A DNA stretch of 64,000 nucleotides from positions 177,001 through 241,000 of the forward strand of contig JALIZF010001675.1 of assembly GCA_029948255.1 (NCBI GenBank), written 5' to 3'. Below the pieces are notes generated by a model that saw nothing but the letters and a program-made list of their open reading frames with translations, did no database searches and had not been told where the DNA came from. The DNA comes from Telmatactis stephensoni (Eukaryota > Cnidaria > Anthozoa > Actiniaria > Isophelliidae). The translations under genes and the position numbers were made by a program. Below are positions 26,001-35,100 of the stretch, one piece after another; positions within the stretch are counted from its first letter, which is position 1, and every line of letters starts with the position of its first letter.

Positions 26001-27604
26001 AAGTTTTCTATTTCAATCTTTTAAAAAATTCAAATTAAATTGTTTTTGAGTACATTTAGTATCCATTCACACTGGCCATGTGTAAAAGTTCAAAAAGTGG
26101 GTGTGCACGCAGTACTTATGTACACGTGCACACAGTACTACATCCTCCAGCCAATGAGAGCACATGTGTTATATATATGATGATGATTTTAAAAACATAC
26201 TGAGAATCAGATTTATTAGTTCTGTACCTTGTAAAGTCCGTTTTGAGAGTGGGAAGTCTGAGAACTTTGAAACTGACGCAACATCAATCTATAAATGACA
26301 ACAGAAATTTTAACTATCAGTTTTCAAAATGGGTTGGAAAGAAACAGCAAAATTATACATCTTATCCCATTGTTTGCACTAAAATTTCACTTTACTTTAG
26401 AATGGCTTCTGCAGTGTGGATACCATTGAAGAATCATTAATTTTTGCTGTTTCATTTTAACCTGCTTATATCCAAATCTTTACTGATCAAGATATTAAAA
26501 TGGGAGCATGTATCATACAATGTACTAGTCTGTGTATCAAAATTTTGAGTTGGAAGCTAAAAAAATACCAGGGTTGTTGCTATATTGTACAGTCATGAAT
26601 GCTTCTTGCAAAATTCACCAGCTCAAAATTACCAGTTTTGTCTCTTCTCAGAGCAGGGTTTTTTTGGGTTTTTTTGGCTTTGCAAGCATCTGGTTGATCA
26701 AATGGCACTGTCTTATAGCAGACACTTTACACTAAGTTATTTTAGCTGCACACAACTCTAATGTAAAATGTAATAAGCTTATCAAAAGTTGAGTCCATAT
26801 TCAATGTATCATTGGATAAAAAAATATATAAATATTTATTTATAATTATTACTTTTGGACTTTTAATTGACATCATGCAATGGTTTAAGGAAAGGTAAGC
26901 CTTTAATTTGAGCTTTTATCATGTAATTCCAAAAGTCACAGTACAGAAATATAATTACCATAGCTGGAAAGAACACGTCAAAATTAGTAAAATTGTGAAG
27001 TTTGAATGAGTAACTTTTAAACTCACGAAGATATGAATCTTCTGAAATCGAAATTTTGTATGAAAACATTCGCTGGTAGGCAAGAGATGCCTACCGGCAA
27101 AGGTTTTCTTACAAATTCAGACTTTTCAAAAATTTATATTCTCGCGAGTTTTGGATTTCATTCCTTTAAACTTCACTGTCTTGCTAACTTTAACATGCTC
27201 TTTCCAGCTATGGTAATTCTTTTTCTGTTTTATGAATTTAAAAATACCTGATAAAAGCTCATTGAGTGCCCAGAAAAACTTCCCAACTTCAAGGTTTGAA
27301 ACTCACATAATTGACTATAATATACTAAAAAGGTTCTAAAACTGAGCAACAAATCTAATTTCCAGAAATTTTCCCAGACACTGGTCAACCACCCCCACGT
27401 GTACGTATACCGTTGCAAAATTTTTGTTGACAAGATAAAATACAATTTTACATCAAATATATTTATTCTTACGCTCTGATATCGCTCCTCTAACTCCTTC
27501 ATTTCCTTCTGTTCGTTATTCCAGGAGATTTTAAAGTCAAGACGTTTGGCTTTGCTGCCTTTATGCTGTTTATGGGACGATCTTCTTCTTACTTTGTCCG
27601 CCAT
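1665..27604 (-). CDS. DDX10: ATP-dependent RNA helicase DDX10 (Dbp4), whole gene
   Basis: DDX10/Dbp4 is a nucleolar DEAD-box helicase needed for early small-subunit rRNA processing. Exons placed by homology and splice sites, 5' to 3' on the minus strand: 27604-27473, 26288-26228, 25264-25134, 24937-24857, 24617-24540, 24327-24207, 23641-23527, 21357-21324, 20138-20076, 18897-18793, 17567-17405, 16418-16334, 15717-15654, 15357-15320, 14591-14504, 13159-13071, 12576-12544, 10741-10493, 9597-9478, 8581-8339, 8248-8175, 1785-1665. Phases agree at every junction except between 12544 and 10741, where one more exon of length 3n+1 is required and was not found. Motifs: PTDIQ (Q motif, 74-78), AAKTGSGKT (94-102), PTREL (131-135), TPGR (179-182), DEAD (204-207), SAT (235-237), ARGLD (358-362), HRAGRTAR (383-390). 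About 762 residues are placed, against about 875 in human. The start context contains AAAATGGCGGAC. Confidence 0.93.
1914..2111. mobile_element. MITE with GCCCGCC(G/A)CACACGTTGAG ends
   Basis: CGCCCGCCGCACACGTTGAG on the left faces its near complement CTCAACGTGTGTGGCGGGC on the right, with further arm matches inward (GAAACT, AGTGCCTCG). There is no coding content. The exact ends and target duplication are not certain. The sequence from 2112 to 2385 shows nothing else. Confidence 0.6.
2393..2672. repeat. Foldback within the left end of the 5.6-kb element
   Basis: From CAAGAGACCATAATAC to GTATTTTG the sequence folds on itself. The arms contain GCTATTTTTAGTAACTTCGC, the GCGCGCGC runs and GAGAGCGAAACTC. 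The right arm of the parent element lacks this hairpin, so it is either an insertion or a derived arm. Confidence 0.7.
2393..7987. mobile_element. 5.6-kb TIR element, 7-bp target duplication GTACTAT
   Basis: The left end CAAGAGACCATAAT follows GTACTAT (2386-2392). The right end ATTATGGTCTCTTG (7974-7987) is followed by GTACTAT (7988-7994). The inner arms also match in inverted order: CTAGTACATAGCCC at about 2,666 and 7,960, CTTGCATA, and a 21-bp exact match at 2731-2751 and 7863-7883. The interior is AT-rich, and no ORF longer than 91 codons, nor any transposase, was recognised. It inserted in the last intron of DDX10, and it shares its ends and duplication length with the element at 13,289. 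Confidence 0.72.
8339..8581 (-). CDS. DDX10: DDX10 exon in charged C-terminal tail
   Basis: An 81-codon exon. Its [18 protein letters not shown] segment matches the conserved GGI...A+ERL helix of DDX10 tails, followed by a Lys/Arg/Glu-rich run. The donor GTAAGTTG is strong. The neighbouring tail exons are 9478-9597 ([16 protein letters not shown]) and 8175-8248 (acidic). Confidence 0.85.
9639..9740 (-). pseudogene. Partial duplicate of a DDX10 exon and its donor
   Basis: The segment repeats 9421-9518, which covers the 3' part of the exon at 9478-9597 plus its donor and intron start. The two copies are about 90 percent alike by eye. In the copy, bases were added beside the GATGATG codons and the donor region reads GGGAGGTACAC. 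It sits just upstream of the real exon in transcript order. It has no matching acceptor, so it is probably skipped. Confidence 0.75.
9940..10435. repeat. AAGCGGACACC-type degenerate repeats
   Basis: Intronic stretch with AAGCGGACC, TTAGCGGACACA, AAGCGGACACC and GTGTCCGCTTAG in both orientations around 9,950-10,020 and 10,340-10,425. It looks like the remains of an inverted-repeat element. It also includes a short GAT trinucleotide run near 10,110. Confidence 0.4.
10761..11262 (-). mobile_element. tRNA-headed SINE inside a short inverted repeat
   Basis: On the minus strand, TGGCCGAGTGGT (11176-11165) is a pol III A box and GGTTCAATTCC (11132-11122) a B box, spaced as in a tRNA. The body ends in AAATAATAAAATAAATAAT-like sequence near 10,865-10,905. 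The block is flanked by an inverted pair that begins AACAAATAGATTC (10761 plus strand; 11262 minus strand). The 134-codon ORF across it is a by-product of the repeat. Confidence 0.75.
11799..11908. repeat. Short inverted-repeat element, TAGGATTTGTAGCGGAGTG
   Basis: TAGGATTTGTAGCGGAGTG on the left faces CACTCCGCCACAAATCCTA on the right, 110 bp in all. A non-coding MITE is likely. The surrounding 11,270-11,790 holds two weakly repeated segments (CGAAAATTTGGAT at about 11,485 and 11,690) and nothing coding. Confidence 0.6.
12106..12224. repeat. Imperfect palindrome, AAGTACTTGGTG ends
   Basis: AAGTACTTGGTGTG...ACCAATTG and its complement face each other, with TATCAATAGAT-type sequence at the centre. 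It is a hairpin of about 119 bp within a DDX10 intron. Confidence 0.6.
12393..12525 (+). repeat. CCA/CAT trinucleotide microsatellite
   Basis: Interrupted (CCA)n and (TCA)n run. It yields apparent poly-His, poly-Pro or poly-Ser ORFs in different frames, all of them artefacts. It ends 19 bp before the small DDX10 exon at 12544-12576. Confidence 0.9.
12860..12990. repeat. Degenerate ACCTCT/GTGGTCGTTG repeat
   Basis: ACAACGACCACCTCT, ACAACGACCATCT and GTGGTCGTTGTGGAGAGGT form a short inverted set. A related ACACCTCT series lies at 15,428-15,590. Both are in DDX10 introns and have no coding content. Confidence 0.4.
13289..13847. mobile_element. Foldback element, 7-bp duplication ATCTTAT
   Basis: It starts CAAGAGACCATAATAC and ends TATTATGGTCTCTTG, flanked by ATCTTAT (13282-13288 and 13848-13854). 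Its arms match the hairpin at 2,393-2,672. A separate MITE (13,356-13,624) has inserted in its left arm. It lies in the DDX10 intron between 13159 and 14504. Confidence 0.8.
13356..13624. mobile_element. Nested MITE, AGGCCCGGACACACGGTGCAAC ends (copy 1)
   Basis: TIRs start AGGCCCGGACACACG and end CGTGTGTCCGGGCCT. The inner sequence has repeated GCAACRTTG and GCGCGCAAC units. It interrupts CGACTAAGGCTATTTTTAG, which is continuous in the related hairpin at 2,450, so it came after its host. The left flank is TAA. A second copy lies at 49,416-49,677. Confidence 0.85.
13950..14335 (+). repeat. AAC/ACC-rich trinucleotide region
   Basis: A long interrupted (CAA)n and (CCA)n microsatellite. It produces poly-Asn, poly-Thr or poly-Leu ORFs in four frames, none credible. 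It sits between DDX10 exons at 13159 and 14504. Confidence 0.9.
15990..16268 (+). repeat. Polypyrimidine TTCC tract of about 280 bp
   Basis: Almost pure C/T on the plus strand with repeated CTTCCTTCC units. Because the gene is on the other strand, the DDX10 intron transcript carries a purine run. Such tracts can form triplex (H-DNA). The apparent FLPSFLPS and EGRKKE ORFs are artefacts. It starts 270 bp after the exon at 15654-15717. Confidence 0.85.
17053..17221. mobile_element. MITE, CAGNGGCGGATCC ends
   Basis: CAGGGGCGGATCCAGG on the left and CCTGGATCCGCCACTG on the right, with GGGTGTCC/GGACACCCCC just inside. The flanks share AACAG. The CAGNGGCGG terminus resembles hAT-type MITEs, a loose assignment. 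It contains a short YY1-like AAGATGGCG. Confidence 0.65.
17405..17567 (-). CDS. DDX10: DDX10 exon 11, helicase C-terminal motif V
   Basis: Residues 308-361 run from [16 protein letters not shown] to [10 protein letters not shown], which is motif V, with the D of ARGLD completed by exon 12. Exon 12 (16334-16418) supplies [22 protein letters not shown], and motif VI is finished by the first base of exon 13. All three junctions keep phase. Confidence 0.92.
18950..19262 (-). mobile_element. Degraded copy of the SINE at 10,761-11,262
   Basis: On the minus strand it keeps a tRNA-like head (GGTGGATTAGAGATTAAGTG then GAGTATGATTCCCGG). Its body, read on the plus strand as ATGAGGGAGGAAAA..GGAGAAAAACCCT, matches the other copy. 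Box sequences are eroded, so it is not expected to be transcribed. Confidence 0.6.
19456..19830 (+). repeat. Degenerate GCGGTATTGCGGGATT minisatellite
   Basis: GCGGTATT, GCGGGATT and TTGCGGTATTTT recur many times in one orientation, giving the apparent [12 protein letters not shown] ORF on the minus strand. Its edges carry CCTAGGGG and CCCCCCTAGG, so it may be the inside of a TIR element (about 19,448-19,845). Confidence 0.75.
20921..21134. mobile_element. MITE, CAGCNAAAATYGTTGCAT ends (copy 1)
   Basis: CAGCGAAAATTGTTGCATC faces GATGCAACGATTTTGGCTG, with a near-palindromic centre (TTGGGGGCGGAGCTTTC / GAAGCTCCGCCCCCAA). The same family occurs at 23,734-23,924. It is in the DDX10 intron between 20138 and 21324. 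Confidence 0.75.
22310..22725 (+). repeat. Four spaced GTCAYGTCCGCAAC motifs
   Basis: GTCATGTCCGCAAC or GTCACGTCCGCAAC occurs near 22,314, 22,335, 22,526 and 22,704, in the same orientation but irregularly spaced. There is no ORF. The meaning is unknown; it may be the internal part of an old element. Confidence 0.6.
22855..22985 (+). repeat. About 33-bp tandem repeat, AACAGCATAAATTTATGTCGACC
   Basis: Five imperfect units with GAACAGCATAAATTTATG and a GTCGACC end. Each unit holds the palindrome ATAAATTTAT. It is in a DDX10 intron, with no coding content. Confidence 0.7.
23101..23346. repeat. Foldback element of about 246 bp
   Basis: GCAGTGCTGCCCTTCGAATCG on the left pairs with CGGTTCGAAGCGCAGCACTG on the right, and the arms continue through CACTACCACAAAG, GACATCTTTTTGACAAC and TTGGCGCTTCACTT. 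An apparent 89-codon minus ORF through it is not credible. Confidence 0.75.
23527..23641 (-). CDS. DDX10: DDX10 exon 7, DEAD box and SAT motif
   Basis: [13 protein letters not shown] carries the catalytic DEAD box (204-207), and LLFSATQTK carries motif III SAT (235-237), which couples ATP hydrolysis to unwinding. The acceptor is TAG and the donor GTAAGA. The short exon 8 (21324-21357, [11 protein letters not shown]) follows in phase. Confidence 0.93.
23734..23924. mobile_element. MITE, CAGCNAAAATYGTTGCAT ends (copy 2), TTA duplication
   Basis: It begins CAGCCAAAATCGTTGCAT and ends ATGCAATGATTTTTGCTG, with TTA at 23731-23733 and 23925-23927. It lies in inverted orientation relative to the copy at 20,921. 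Confidence 0.8.
24207..24327 (-). CDS. DDX10: DDX10 exon 6, motif Ib (TPGR)
   Basis: Residues 162-201 contain [15 protein letters not shown], the RNA-contacting TPGR motif with the conserved DDX10 context. The donor is GTAAGT. The next codon (V202) is split by the intron. The preceding exon 5 (24540-24617) holds the conserved GLVIGGK segment. Confidence 0.92.
24857..24937 (-). CDS. DDX10: DDX10 exon 4, motif Ia
   Basis: A 27-codon exon that ends in ISPTREL (motif Ia, RNA binding). It joins exon 3 in phase 0 and is followed by a GTGAGA donor. It aligns directly with the human segment ending in the same motif. Confidence 0.92.
25134..25264 (-). CDS. DDX10: DDX10 exon 3, Q motif and Walker A
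   Basis: Residues 65-108. It carries the Q motif glutamine in PTDIQ and motif [10 protein letters not shown], which bind the adenine and phosphates of ATP. It has a CAG acceptor before GACTCACCC and a GTATGT donor. The exon ends at the codon for P108. Confidence 0.93.
25385..25788. mobile_element. MITE, CCC(A/C)GGGGGGGAACTCCATTG ends
   Basis: GGGGGGGAACTCCATTGTAA faces TTACAATGGAGTCCCCCCCC, ending in CCCCGGGG. The interior has repeated TATCTTTTAGGG and GTATCTCTTAGG segments, which recur at 62,170-62,460. It lies in the DDX10 intron between 25264 and 26228. Confidence 0.7.
26911..27260. repeat. Foldback element of about 350 bp in DDX10 intron 1
   Basis: The outer ends are GAGCTTTTATCA and TGATAAAAGCTC. 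The arms include AATTACCATAGCTGGAAAG and its complement, and the centre is GGTAGGCAAGAGATGCCTACC. The short ORFs across it are by-products. Confidence 0.75.
27473..27604 (-). CDS. DDX10: DDX10 exon 1, start codon, basic N-terminus
   Basis: The ATG at 27604-27602 opens a 44-codon exon that begins [10 protein letters not shown] and is rich in Lys and Arg, as in other DDX10 proteins. The donor is GTAAGA at 27472-27467, phase 0. No earlier in-frame methionine fits the family. The basic tail is likely to act in nucleolar targeting or RNA contact (inference). Confidence 0.9.
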
Positions 27605-27720
27605 TTTGAAATTGTACTGAGTTAAATGCAGCCTGGCCTGTGAACCCAATAGCGAGTAGACTAGGTACAATATGCTGTTGAACAGGATCAAGGATGGGAT
27701 AAATCTGGATGGGACGAATA
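27590..27720 (-). promoter_or_regulatory. DDX10 start region with YY1-like AAAATGGCGG
   Basis: The start codon lies inside AAAATGGCGGAC, which matches the YY1-type AANATGGCGGC element often found at metazoan transcription starts. No TATA box was seen in the preceding 120 bases. The interval 27,720-28,250 holds no feature I can name. Confidence 0.4.
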
Positions 27721-28379
27721 TTTATTCATGTATCTGGGTTTTTTGACGTAAACAAAATTTTACAATTAGAAATAAAGACAATGGAAGGCATTCGTGGGCG
27801 ATGTTAGATGCTGACACCAAACGGCCCCCTAGGTGTCCTAGATCCTTGCTAAAGAATGTAAAGAACGAAGCCCTCGATTTTAGAGAAATTGAAACTCTAC
27901 TGCTGTGATTGTTCGAAATGGTACAATAGCATTGTTAAGAAGTGACAAGTGATGCGAAGTTTCCATCCTTGTCATTTATTATTACTGTGAAAGGGGATTT
28001 TCAAAATCGATTTTTAGTATCATTGTGGATCTTAAACTGAAAGACTTTTTAAGATTCATGGTATCAAATAAACAACAGAAAACAATATTCCAACGGTTAC
28101 AACTTTATTTTCATCATTTTCCCCCTTTATGGATCAACTCGTTTCCCAAATGTAGCTGCTTGGGATCCTTGTGGCTTACATAGTAAGAGGCTTTAACTCA
28201 TGCGATGCGCTCTAGGGGTTCTGTCGACTATTTTTGTTAGGTTATAAACGTTAAGAGTAATTATTTCAAAAGTCTTTGTGGATTGAAGTGAGTTTAAAAA
28301 TGACCTTTCTGATAGCTTAGTAATATTCGTATATATAACTGGTATACGGGTGTTACACAACATTTGCTTATGGACGTAA

Positions 28380-29105
28380 TTAACTTCAGTAATAATAATA
28401 ATAATAATCTTTAATGAGGAATACTTTTTAATTTAACGATTTTCAAAAAGGACCTCAATAACTGAAGAAAACCAAAATGATATTTTATTTTAATTCATTC
28501 CGTTATTTATTATTACAGTTACCGAACCAAAATGATTAAATATGTTTGATAAATCCATTCCAGTTACATGATCCATTGTACCTATAACGTAAAAAGTACA
28601 TTAATAGTATTTATTTTCACATTGGTTCGGTTTTCTTTGTTCTTCGCAGTTGAATATATGGCATAACCCCAGCTGTAGAACAAAGGGCATATTCCCCTTG
28701 CATACTAATGTATATTCACCTCGCATTGAAATGCAATGCATATGACCTAAACACACTTTTACACGTGTGCATGGGATGCATTTGGTGCACTCGTTGGTTT
28801 ACTGCGCATGTTTCTGACACCACGAACTGGCATCCAGAATTCAGCAACACAAATTTCTTTGTTTTAGACATTAATGAAATTTGTATTTTCGAAAACCTCA
28901 CCAATGTAAAAATAAGTCACATATCGAAAACAGAAAGACGCCGGACAGGTTATAGCTCTCCTGAGCTTGGTCCTCGGTCCCATTCAATAAGTATTCCAGT
29001 AGTAACATGGGGTAAGTGGGTGGTGGTGGTGGGTGGAGCATGGGAGATGGTGGTGGTAGTGGTATTAGTAGTGGTTGTAGTAGAGAATTCATTGGGCTTT
29101 TTTAA
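28380..29105. other. Downstream flank of copy A, shared with copy B
   Basis: An (AAT)n run at 28,387, then sequence matching the flank of copy B at 40,124-40,590 (GGATTGAAGTGAG, CATTCAATAAGTATTCCAG, the TGGTGGTGGTGGG run). Copy A has about 300 extra bases (28,620-28,920). The ORFs here run through a GGT microsatellite and are not credible. Confidence 0.55.
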
Positions 29106-29107
29106 GA

Positions 29108-32100
29108 CTAAACGGGTCTTAACACATATACATACCCATAGAAATCACAGTACCGTTTGTCTACACGGTATTTCTCTGGATGCTTCTTTATAAACGCTGA
29201 CAGATGTTGCTCTTTAATGTTGGCAAAGTTGTCCGATGTATAATGTGCAGTACATCCTGTGAGAGGCTCAATATCTTCAACGAGAACATAGTCACCGGGC
29301 ATCAAAAACTGGTCAAGATAGTCCAGAACCCCAAACGTATTAACGTGAGCGTCATCAGTAACGAACCAGGGATGAGGTAACATCTGAAATAAAAGTAATG
29401 ATGGAATGACATGGTACAGGCAATGCGTGAACGTCTTAAAAGCGTCCATATTTAACGTCGATAACTCGTAACAGTAATTCAACTGACAAACCTGAGGTCG
29501 ACGGTGCGCTCATTTTACTCCCCTCTCTCCATCAGTGCTCCGTTTTAAGGGTATTTAAAGCTAATTAAAGCTACACGGAAAGGAAAGAAGTCGAAACAAG
29601 GATGTGAAGTCACTGGGGATTGAACTCGGGACCTCGAACCCTGACTACCGCTACGATCGAAAAACGTATCCAACGATCTCAGCAATCATATATAAATGAA
29701 CCACACTCAAGCGATCGTAGCGATGGGAATGTAGCCCATAATGCAAATATAATCGAGAAACCGAACCAAAATGACAAGCTATTGATTGGTTCCTCTTAGG
29801 GGTGAAATTTCATCACTGCCACGCCCATCATCTCACAATACACTAGCATCAAACGCCGCCGTCTGCTCGAATGAGTTTATGACGACGACGTCATATACCG
29901 TCGGCTTAGAGCCTTCTTATACCCTAAAAGGGACCACAAAACTCAGTTGATGGGAATTCTCGTCATTCTCACCCTAACATATCAAACTTATTCCTTATAT
30001 CAATGAACATTTGCTAAAGCTAGAGTCCAGGCCCTCTAATCGGATCTTTTTTGCATTTTCGTTTATATTTATTTCCTCGAGTACTCTTTTGTGCGCCCTC
30101 AACTGTCCATTCTCTTCCCTAAGTGAAGCAACATCTATCTCACTGTAGTAAATTTTGAAACTGTATGGCTTCCCATTTTTCCATTTATCATACAATCTTC
30201 GCAGGCTACTCCCCCCTTTACCAGCGGCCGGTATTTTTTTCAGCAGTCGATAAACTTGAGCTTTGATCGATACAATTTATTATTCTGCTATTTACTAAAA
30301 CACCTCTAAGGCCTGACCGATCAAGTAGCTCTTTTACCATCGCCTCCAAAGCAGATTCGTAGCTCATTCCTTCTTTTTTCATGCTGTCCATTTTCTTGGA
30401 TAAAGTGTAAATTAGGAAACTAAAATGCAAAATATTTTTTTAATAATTTTTTTCAACAAGGAACAGGCACTTACGTATTGATCTCGTGATCTTCGGAGTT
30501 TTCGTCCCCTGCAGCGTCAACTTGGGTAACACTTGATAGGAAGCTTAAGCTCAAAATAACTAACCATATACCTTTTGACCGCACTTTGCCGTAGTTTAAT
30601 TTTGCTCAATAATTGCGTATTTGGTATCAAAACACGCCTAAAATAGTGATGTATTCGAATTTGGCGGTAGGTTAATTATTGAATTACACAATTCCAAGGG
30701 GAGTCTGGGTTATTTTCTATCGTGTACCGTCACGCACTCATACATCGCTTTGTAAATTTTAGCTCCGATTAACCACAAAGAATCGCAAAAGGCCGTGGTT
30801 TAATTTTATTATTTTTTCTTGAAATACTAACTGATCTATTCCTTTAGCATTACTTTATCATATTCCGTTGGTAGGTTTTTGGATTTCTTCAACACAAAAG
30901 AGTAATTCACAAAAATATAGCAGAAATTGTGCTATTTGAAGCGGTTTGCGGCCTGTAATACGAACCTCAAATACGATGCGTGACCTTTCGTACTTTTTGT
31001 TAAGCGTAAGTTTGATATGCGGGCCGACCAAAACGCTGATAAACCCTAAAAGGGACGACGAGGATCCCCGCCCCCTTTTATAAGGGAGGTCCCCCGGGTA
31101 TACTACACGCTGTTGAGGCTGAGGTAGAACGACGAGAATCGGACGTGCAATGGTCTCAGTGTCAAAATACAGCGGTTTGCAGCGGAGCGTTTAATGCAAA
31201 CTGTTTCAGCGTTTGTTTTTCGCGTTTGAACTCTACGTTGTCAGGGTAAGTTTCGATTGTTTCTAGGGGGCGGAGACTACGTTTCGCACGTTTCGCACGT
31301 ACTTTTGAAGTATTTCTCTCGTCTTGATCTTCACACTCTATATGGCAACTCAATCATCGGCTGAGTTCACTTCGCTACAAAAATGTGGAAAGTCAGTAAA
31401 AGTGGAAGAACTTATTGTCCTGGAAAAGCTTTGTCTCAGGACATTAGAACGAACATCATTGACAAAATACTTAAAAGTGGAGGAAGTGTGAAGATCAAGA
31501 CGGGAGAAATACTTCAAAAGCACGTGCGAAACGTGCGAAACGTAGTCTCCGCCCCCTAGAAACAATCGAAACTTACCCTGACAACGTAGAGTTCAAACGC
31601 GAAAAACAAACGCTGAAACAGTTTGCATTAAACGCTCCGCTGCAAACCGCTGTATTATAAAAGAAAAAAATCAGCGATTTAACATTGAACTTATGAAGAT
31701 GTTTATTTCTTTTTGTTTGTGCGTTTGTTTGCTTGCTTGTTTGTTTGTTTGTTTGTTTGTTGTGTTACTTTTTTATTCTTTTTTATTTCTCCTTTTATTC
31801 CCCTTTATTCCCCAATTTCTGGGTCCTCGGTTCGATCCTGCATAGGCGGTCCCTACCCCTCCCTACACAGCAATTAACTGTATACACAGGCTACCTCAGA
31901 GCAAATACCTTTAAGAACTCGGGTGTAAATGTTTCCTCAACTTTGTTAGTGTCTCCCTGCAAGAATGTGATGTCGTCTCTTTTCTGTTTTGCTATTGGAC
32001 TCAGCAATCCAAGATCTATATCCATGGAGTAGATGTGGGTTTTAAAGCCATAAGTCTTCATGGTATCAGCGAAATAGAACGCAGAACCTCCTGTATTAGC

Positions 32101-35100
32101 ACCAAACTCTATGATGGTTTGTGGTTTAACGTCCCAAAGTAGATGCTGGAGAATGACTATTGTGCAGGGATCTTTCATGAGGTTGATTCCCCTCCACATT
32201 GTTGTATATTTTCCTTAATTAAAAACAACAAGTGGCATTCATTAGTGCCAAGTGCAAGCAACATCAGTATTGCATTTATCACACAGGTGTTGAAAAATGA
32301 ATGTAAAAACACGGGAAATGAGCACTGACATAGGCTTAGATTGACACCACTCTGACCACTGACTCATGTAGTAACGTACGTATGTACGTATGAACCACTT
32401 TCTACTTTGTGCAACAAATTTTCACAACCTGCAACATCAATTTTTGTTGCATGACAAGTTGTGCGCGGGGTGGTAATACCAGCAACATCGCTAGGCCTAC
32501 TCTGGGATCTGATCTCGCCTTAACTCACCCAAACCCGCCCTAACCCGCACTAACTCACCACACCCAACACGAAGAAATTCCATTAACCCGCCTTAACCCG
32601 CTAAAACCCACACTAACTCGCTACACCCAAAGTCAGTAAATTCCCTTAACTAGCCTTAACCACTACTCTAAATTTAATTAGTACCTCATGTACCTGTCAG
32701 TTCCGCCCCCTGAACATTTAGAAATCAGAAAGTAGAAATTAGAAAATAAGCAGTTATGGAGTGGTTTCTAAAAACCTGCATGTGCAACAAACTAATAGCT
32801 ACTAGTGTTTAGTAATTTAGTCAATGAAATAAGGGTCTACTAGTGTTTATCAGTCTTCTAACTGTTCAATGGGTTTTTTAAAGTACCTCAATATTGGATA
32901 AAGTGTCAATATTGAGTTACTATAAAAAAACCATTGAATAGTTAGAAGACTGATAGACACTTAAGTAGTAGACCCTTATTTCATTGATTAAATTACTAAA
33001 CACTAGAGTGGTTTTCATTTGACCATGAAGGAATAGACAAACTAATAGCTGGTAGTAGACTTTAAAGTCATTGTTTTCTTTTGTTTTTTATCAACTACTA
33101 CAAACTAAATAGTCATTTTTCTTTCATGGTCAAATGAAAATCACTCTAGTAGCTATTAGTTTGGTCTACCTAGAGGTTGTGTTTAAAACTAACAATAATA
33201 AATGAAAAATAGAGTGAGAGCACTTAGCTTGTGAAACAAAATATTATTAGTTGTCAATGTCTAATAGCCTTATCATAACAAAAGAAAACAATAGAAATGG
33301 TGTCTACTAATGACTGTTAGACTAATACCTATTTAACGGATTTTAAAAGTGTCATCACTCTAATGCACTTATATGTTTTAAAAATTCACTTGCAGTTATG
33401 GGAGTTTGAATTGAGATATTATAAAGACAAAGTTATTTTCACTGATTTCATCAGTGCATGGTCTTCAAAACGGTGTAGATACTCGTTTACTTAATCCCTA
33501 GAGAGAAGTCAAAAACCCCGTGAAATAACTTTTAAAAGCTTAAATAGTTTACGTAAACTAGTACAAAAGTAAAGACTCAGCGAAAGTCATTGTAGCATTT
33601 CTTCTATTAAGTCAAGTATACAACAACTGCAATACATTAAGGGTTTGCTTACCAGAATATTGTTAATTGTTGTCTTTTCTTGTTTAATACAAGGAAGCAA
33701 ACCAATGCAAACCAATGCAAACCATTGCAAAATAGAAAGACTTAAGTTTACCTTCTTTGCCGCCATTTTGAAATGTTGTTCTACCCAGTCCCCCCAACAA
33801 TTTACCGGCACAGATAGTTCAAGTACACAGAAACTCTGACAAAAACCTATAATTATTTAGCATTGTCATCGAAAAAATCGACTGTGTATAAATGAACAAT
33901 TTCTTGCTGTTGTGTTTGACTTTCTTATATTTCTGTGTGGCATTTCAAGTCCTTTATATGATTATCTACACGATGCACTGTGACGTCACAAACCAATTTA
34001 TGGGGATATGTATTCTTTGCTTTCTAAAAAGTAACGAAATATTATTAAATAGGCAAGGGAAGTGAGGTAAAACAAAAAACAAATTCATTTCTCACTCTGA
34101 TTCAATCTAATAGTACATGCTGTCCTATATGCTATAGTATCAGACCATAGTGTACCCATCTCAAAGTATACAGACCCCTTGCAGCATGTTGGGATTCAAC
34201 TCTGTACTGGGGGACAAGACAATGAATTTTGATTCTCAAGAGCATAAAAAGCCTTTTGTTTTGTCCCCCCGATGGAGCTGCACATGCTTTGTGGTCACTA
34301 TGATACTAGTGTTAACACCACAATGTACCCCTCTAATAATATACTGTATTATGCTATAAGGCCAATTTGCACTTATGATTGTTGGCCTGATATTTTAACA
34401 AGCTTTGTTCAGGAAAAAGAAGAATCTGCCTGATACACAGAAATTGGCTACAAATTCTTTCGTGCCGGGCTGATTTTTTGAAAGGAAAATCAAATTAATT
34501 GGAGGCCAAAAAAGCAATGGATTTCAAATGGGGTCAACAACCCATCTCATAGTATACTGTACTATGCTATAGCATTACACCACAGTGTACCCAACTCATA
34601 GTATACTGTACTATACTATAGCATTACACCATAGTGTATCCATCTCATAGTTTTACTGTATATATATGCTATAGCATTACTGACACCATAGTGTACCCAT
34701 CTCATAGTATACTGTACTATGCTATAGCATTACACCATAGTGTACCCATCTCATAGTTTACTGTACTATGCTATAGCATTACACCACAGTGTACCCATCT
34801 CATAGTATACTTTACTATGCTATAGCATTACACCATAGTATATCCATCTTATAGTATACTAAACTATGCTATAGTATTATACTATAGTGTACCCATCTCA
34901 TAGTATGCTGTATATATGCTATAGCATTACTGACACCATAGTGTATCCATCTCATAGTATACTAAACTATGCTATAGTATTATACTATAGTGTACCCATC
35001 TCATAGTATACTGTACTATGCTATGGTGTTATACTATAGTGAACCCATCTCATAGTATAATGTACTATGCTATAGCATTATACCATATTTAGTGTACCCA

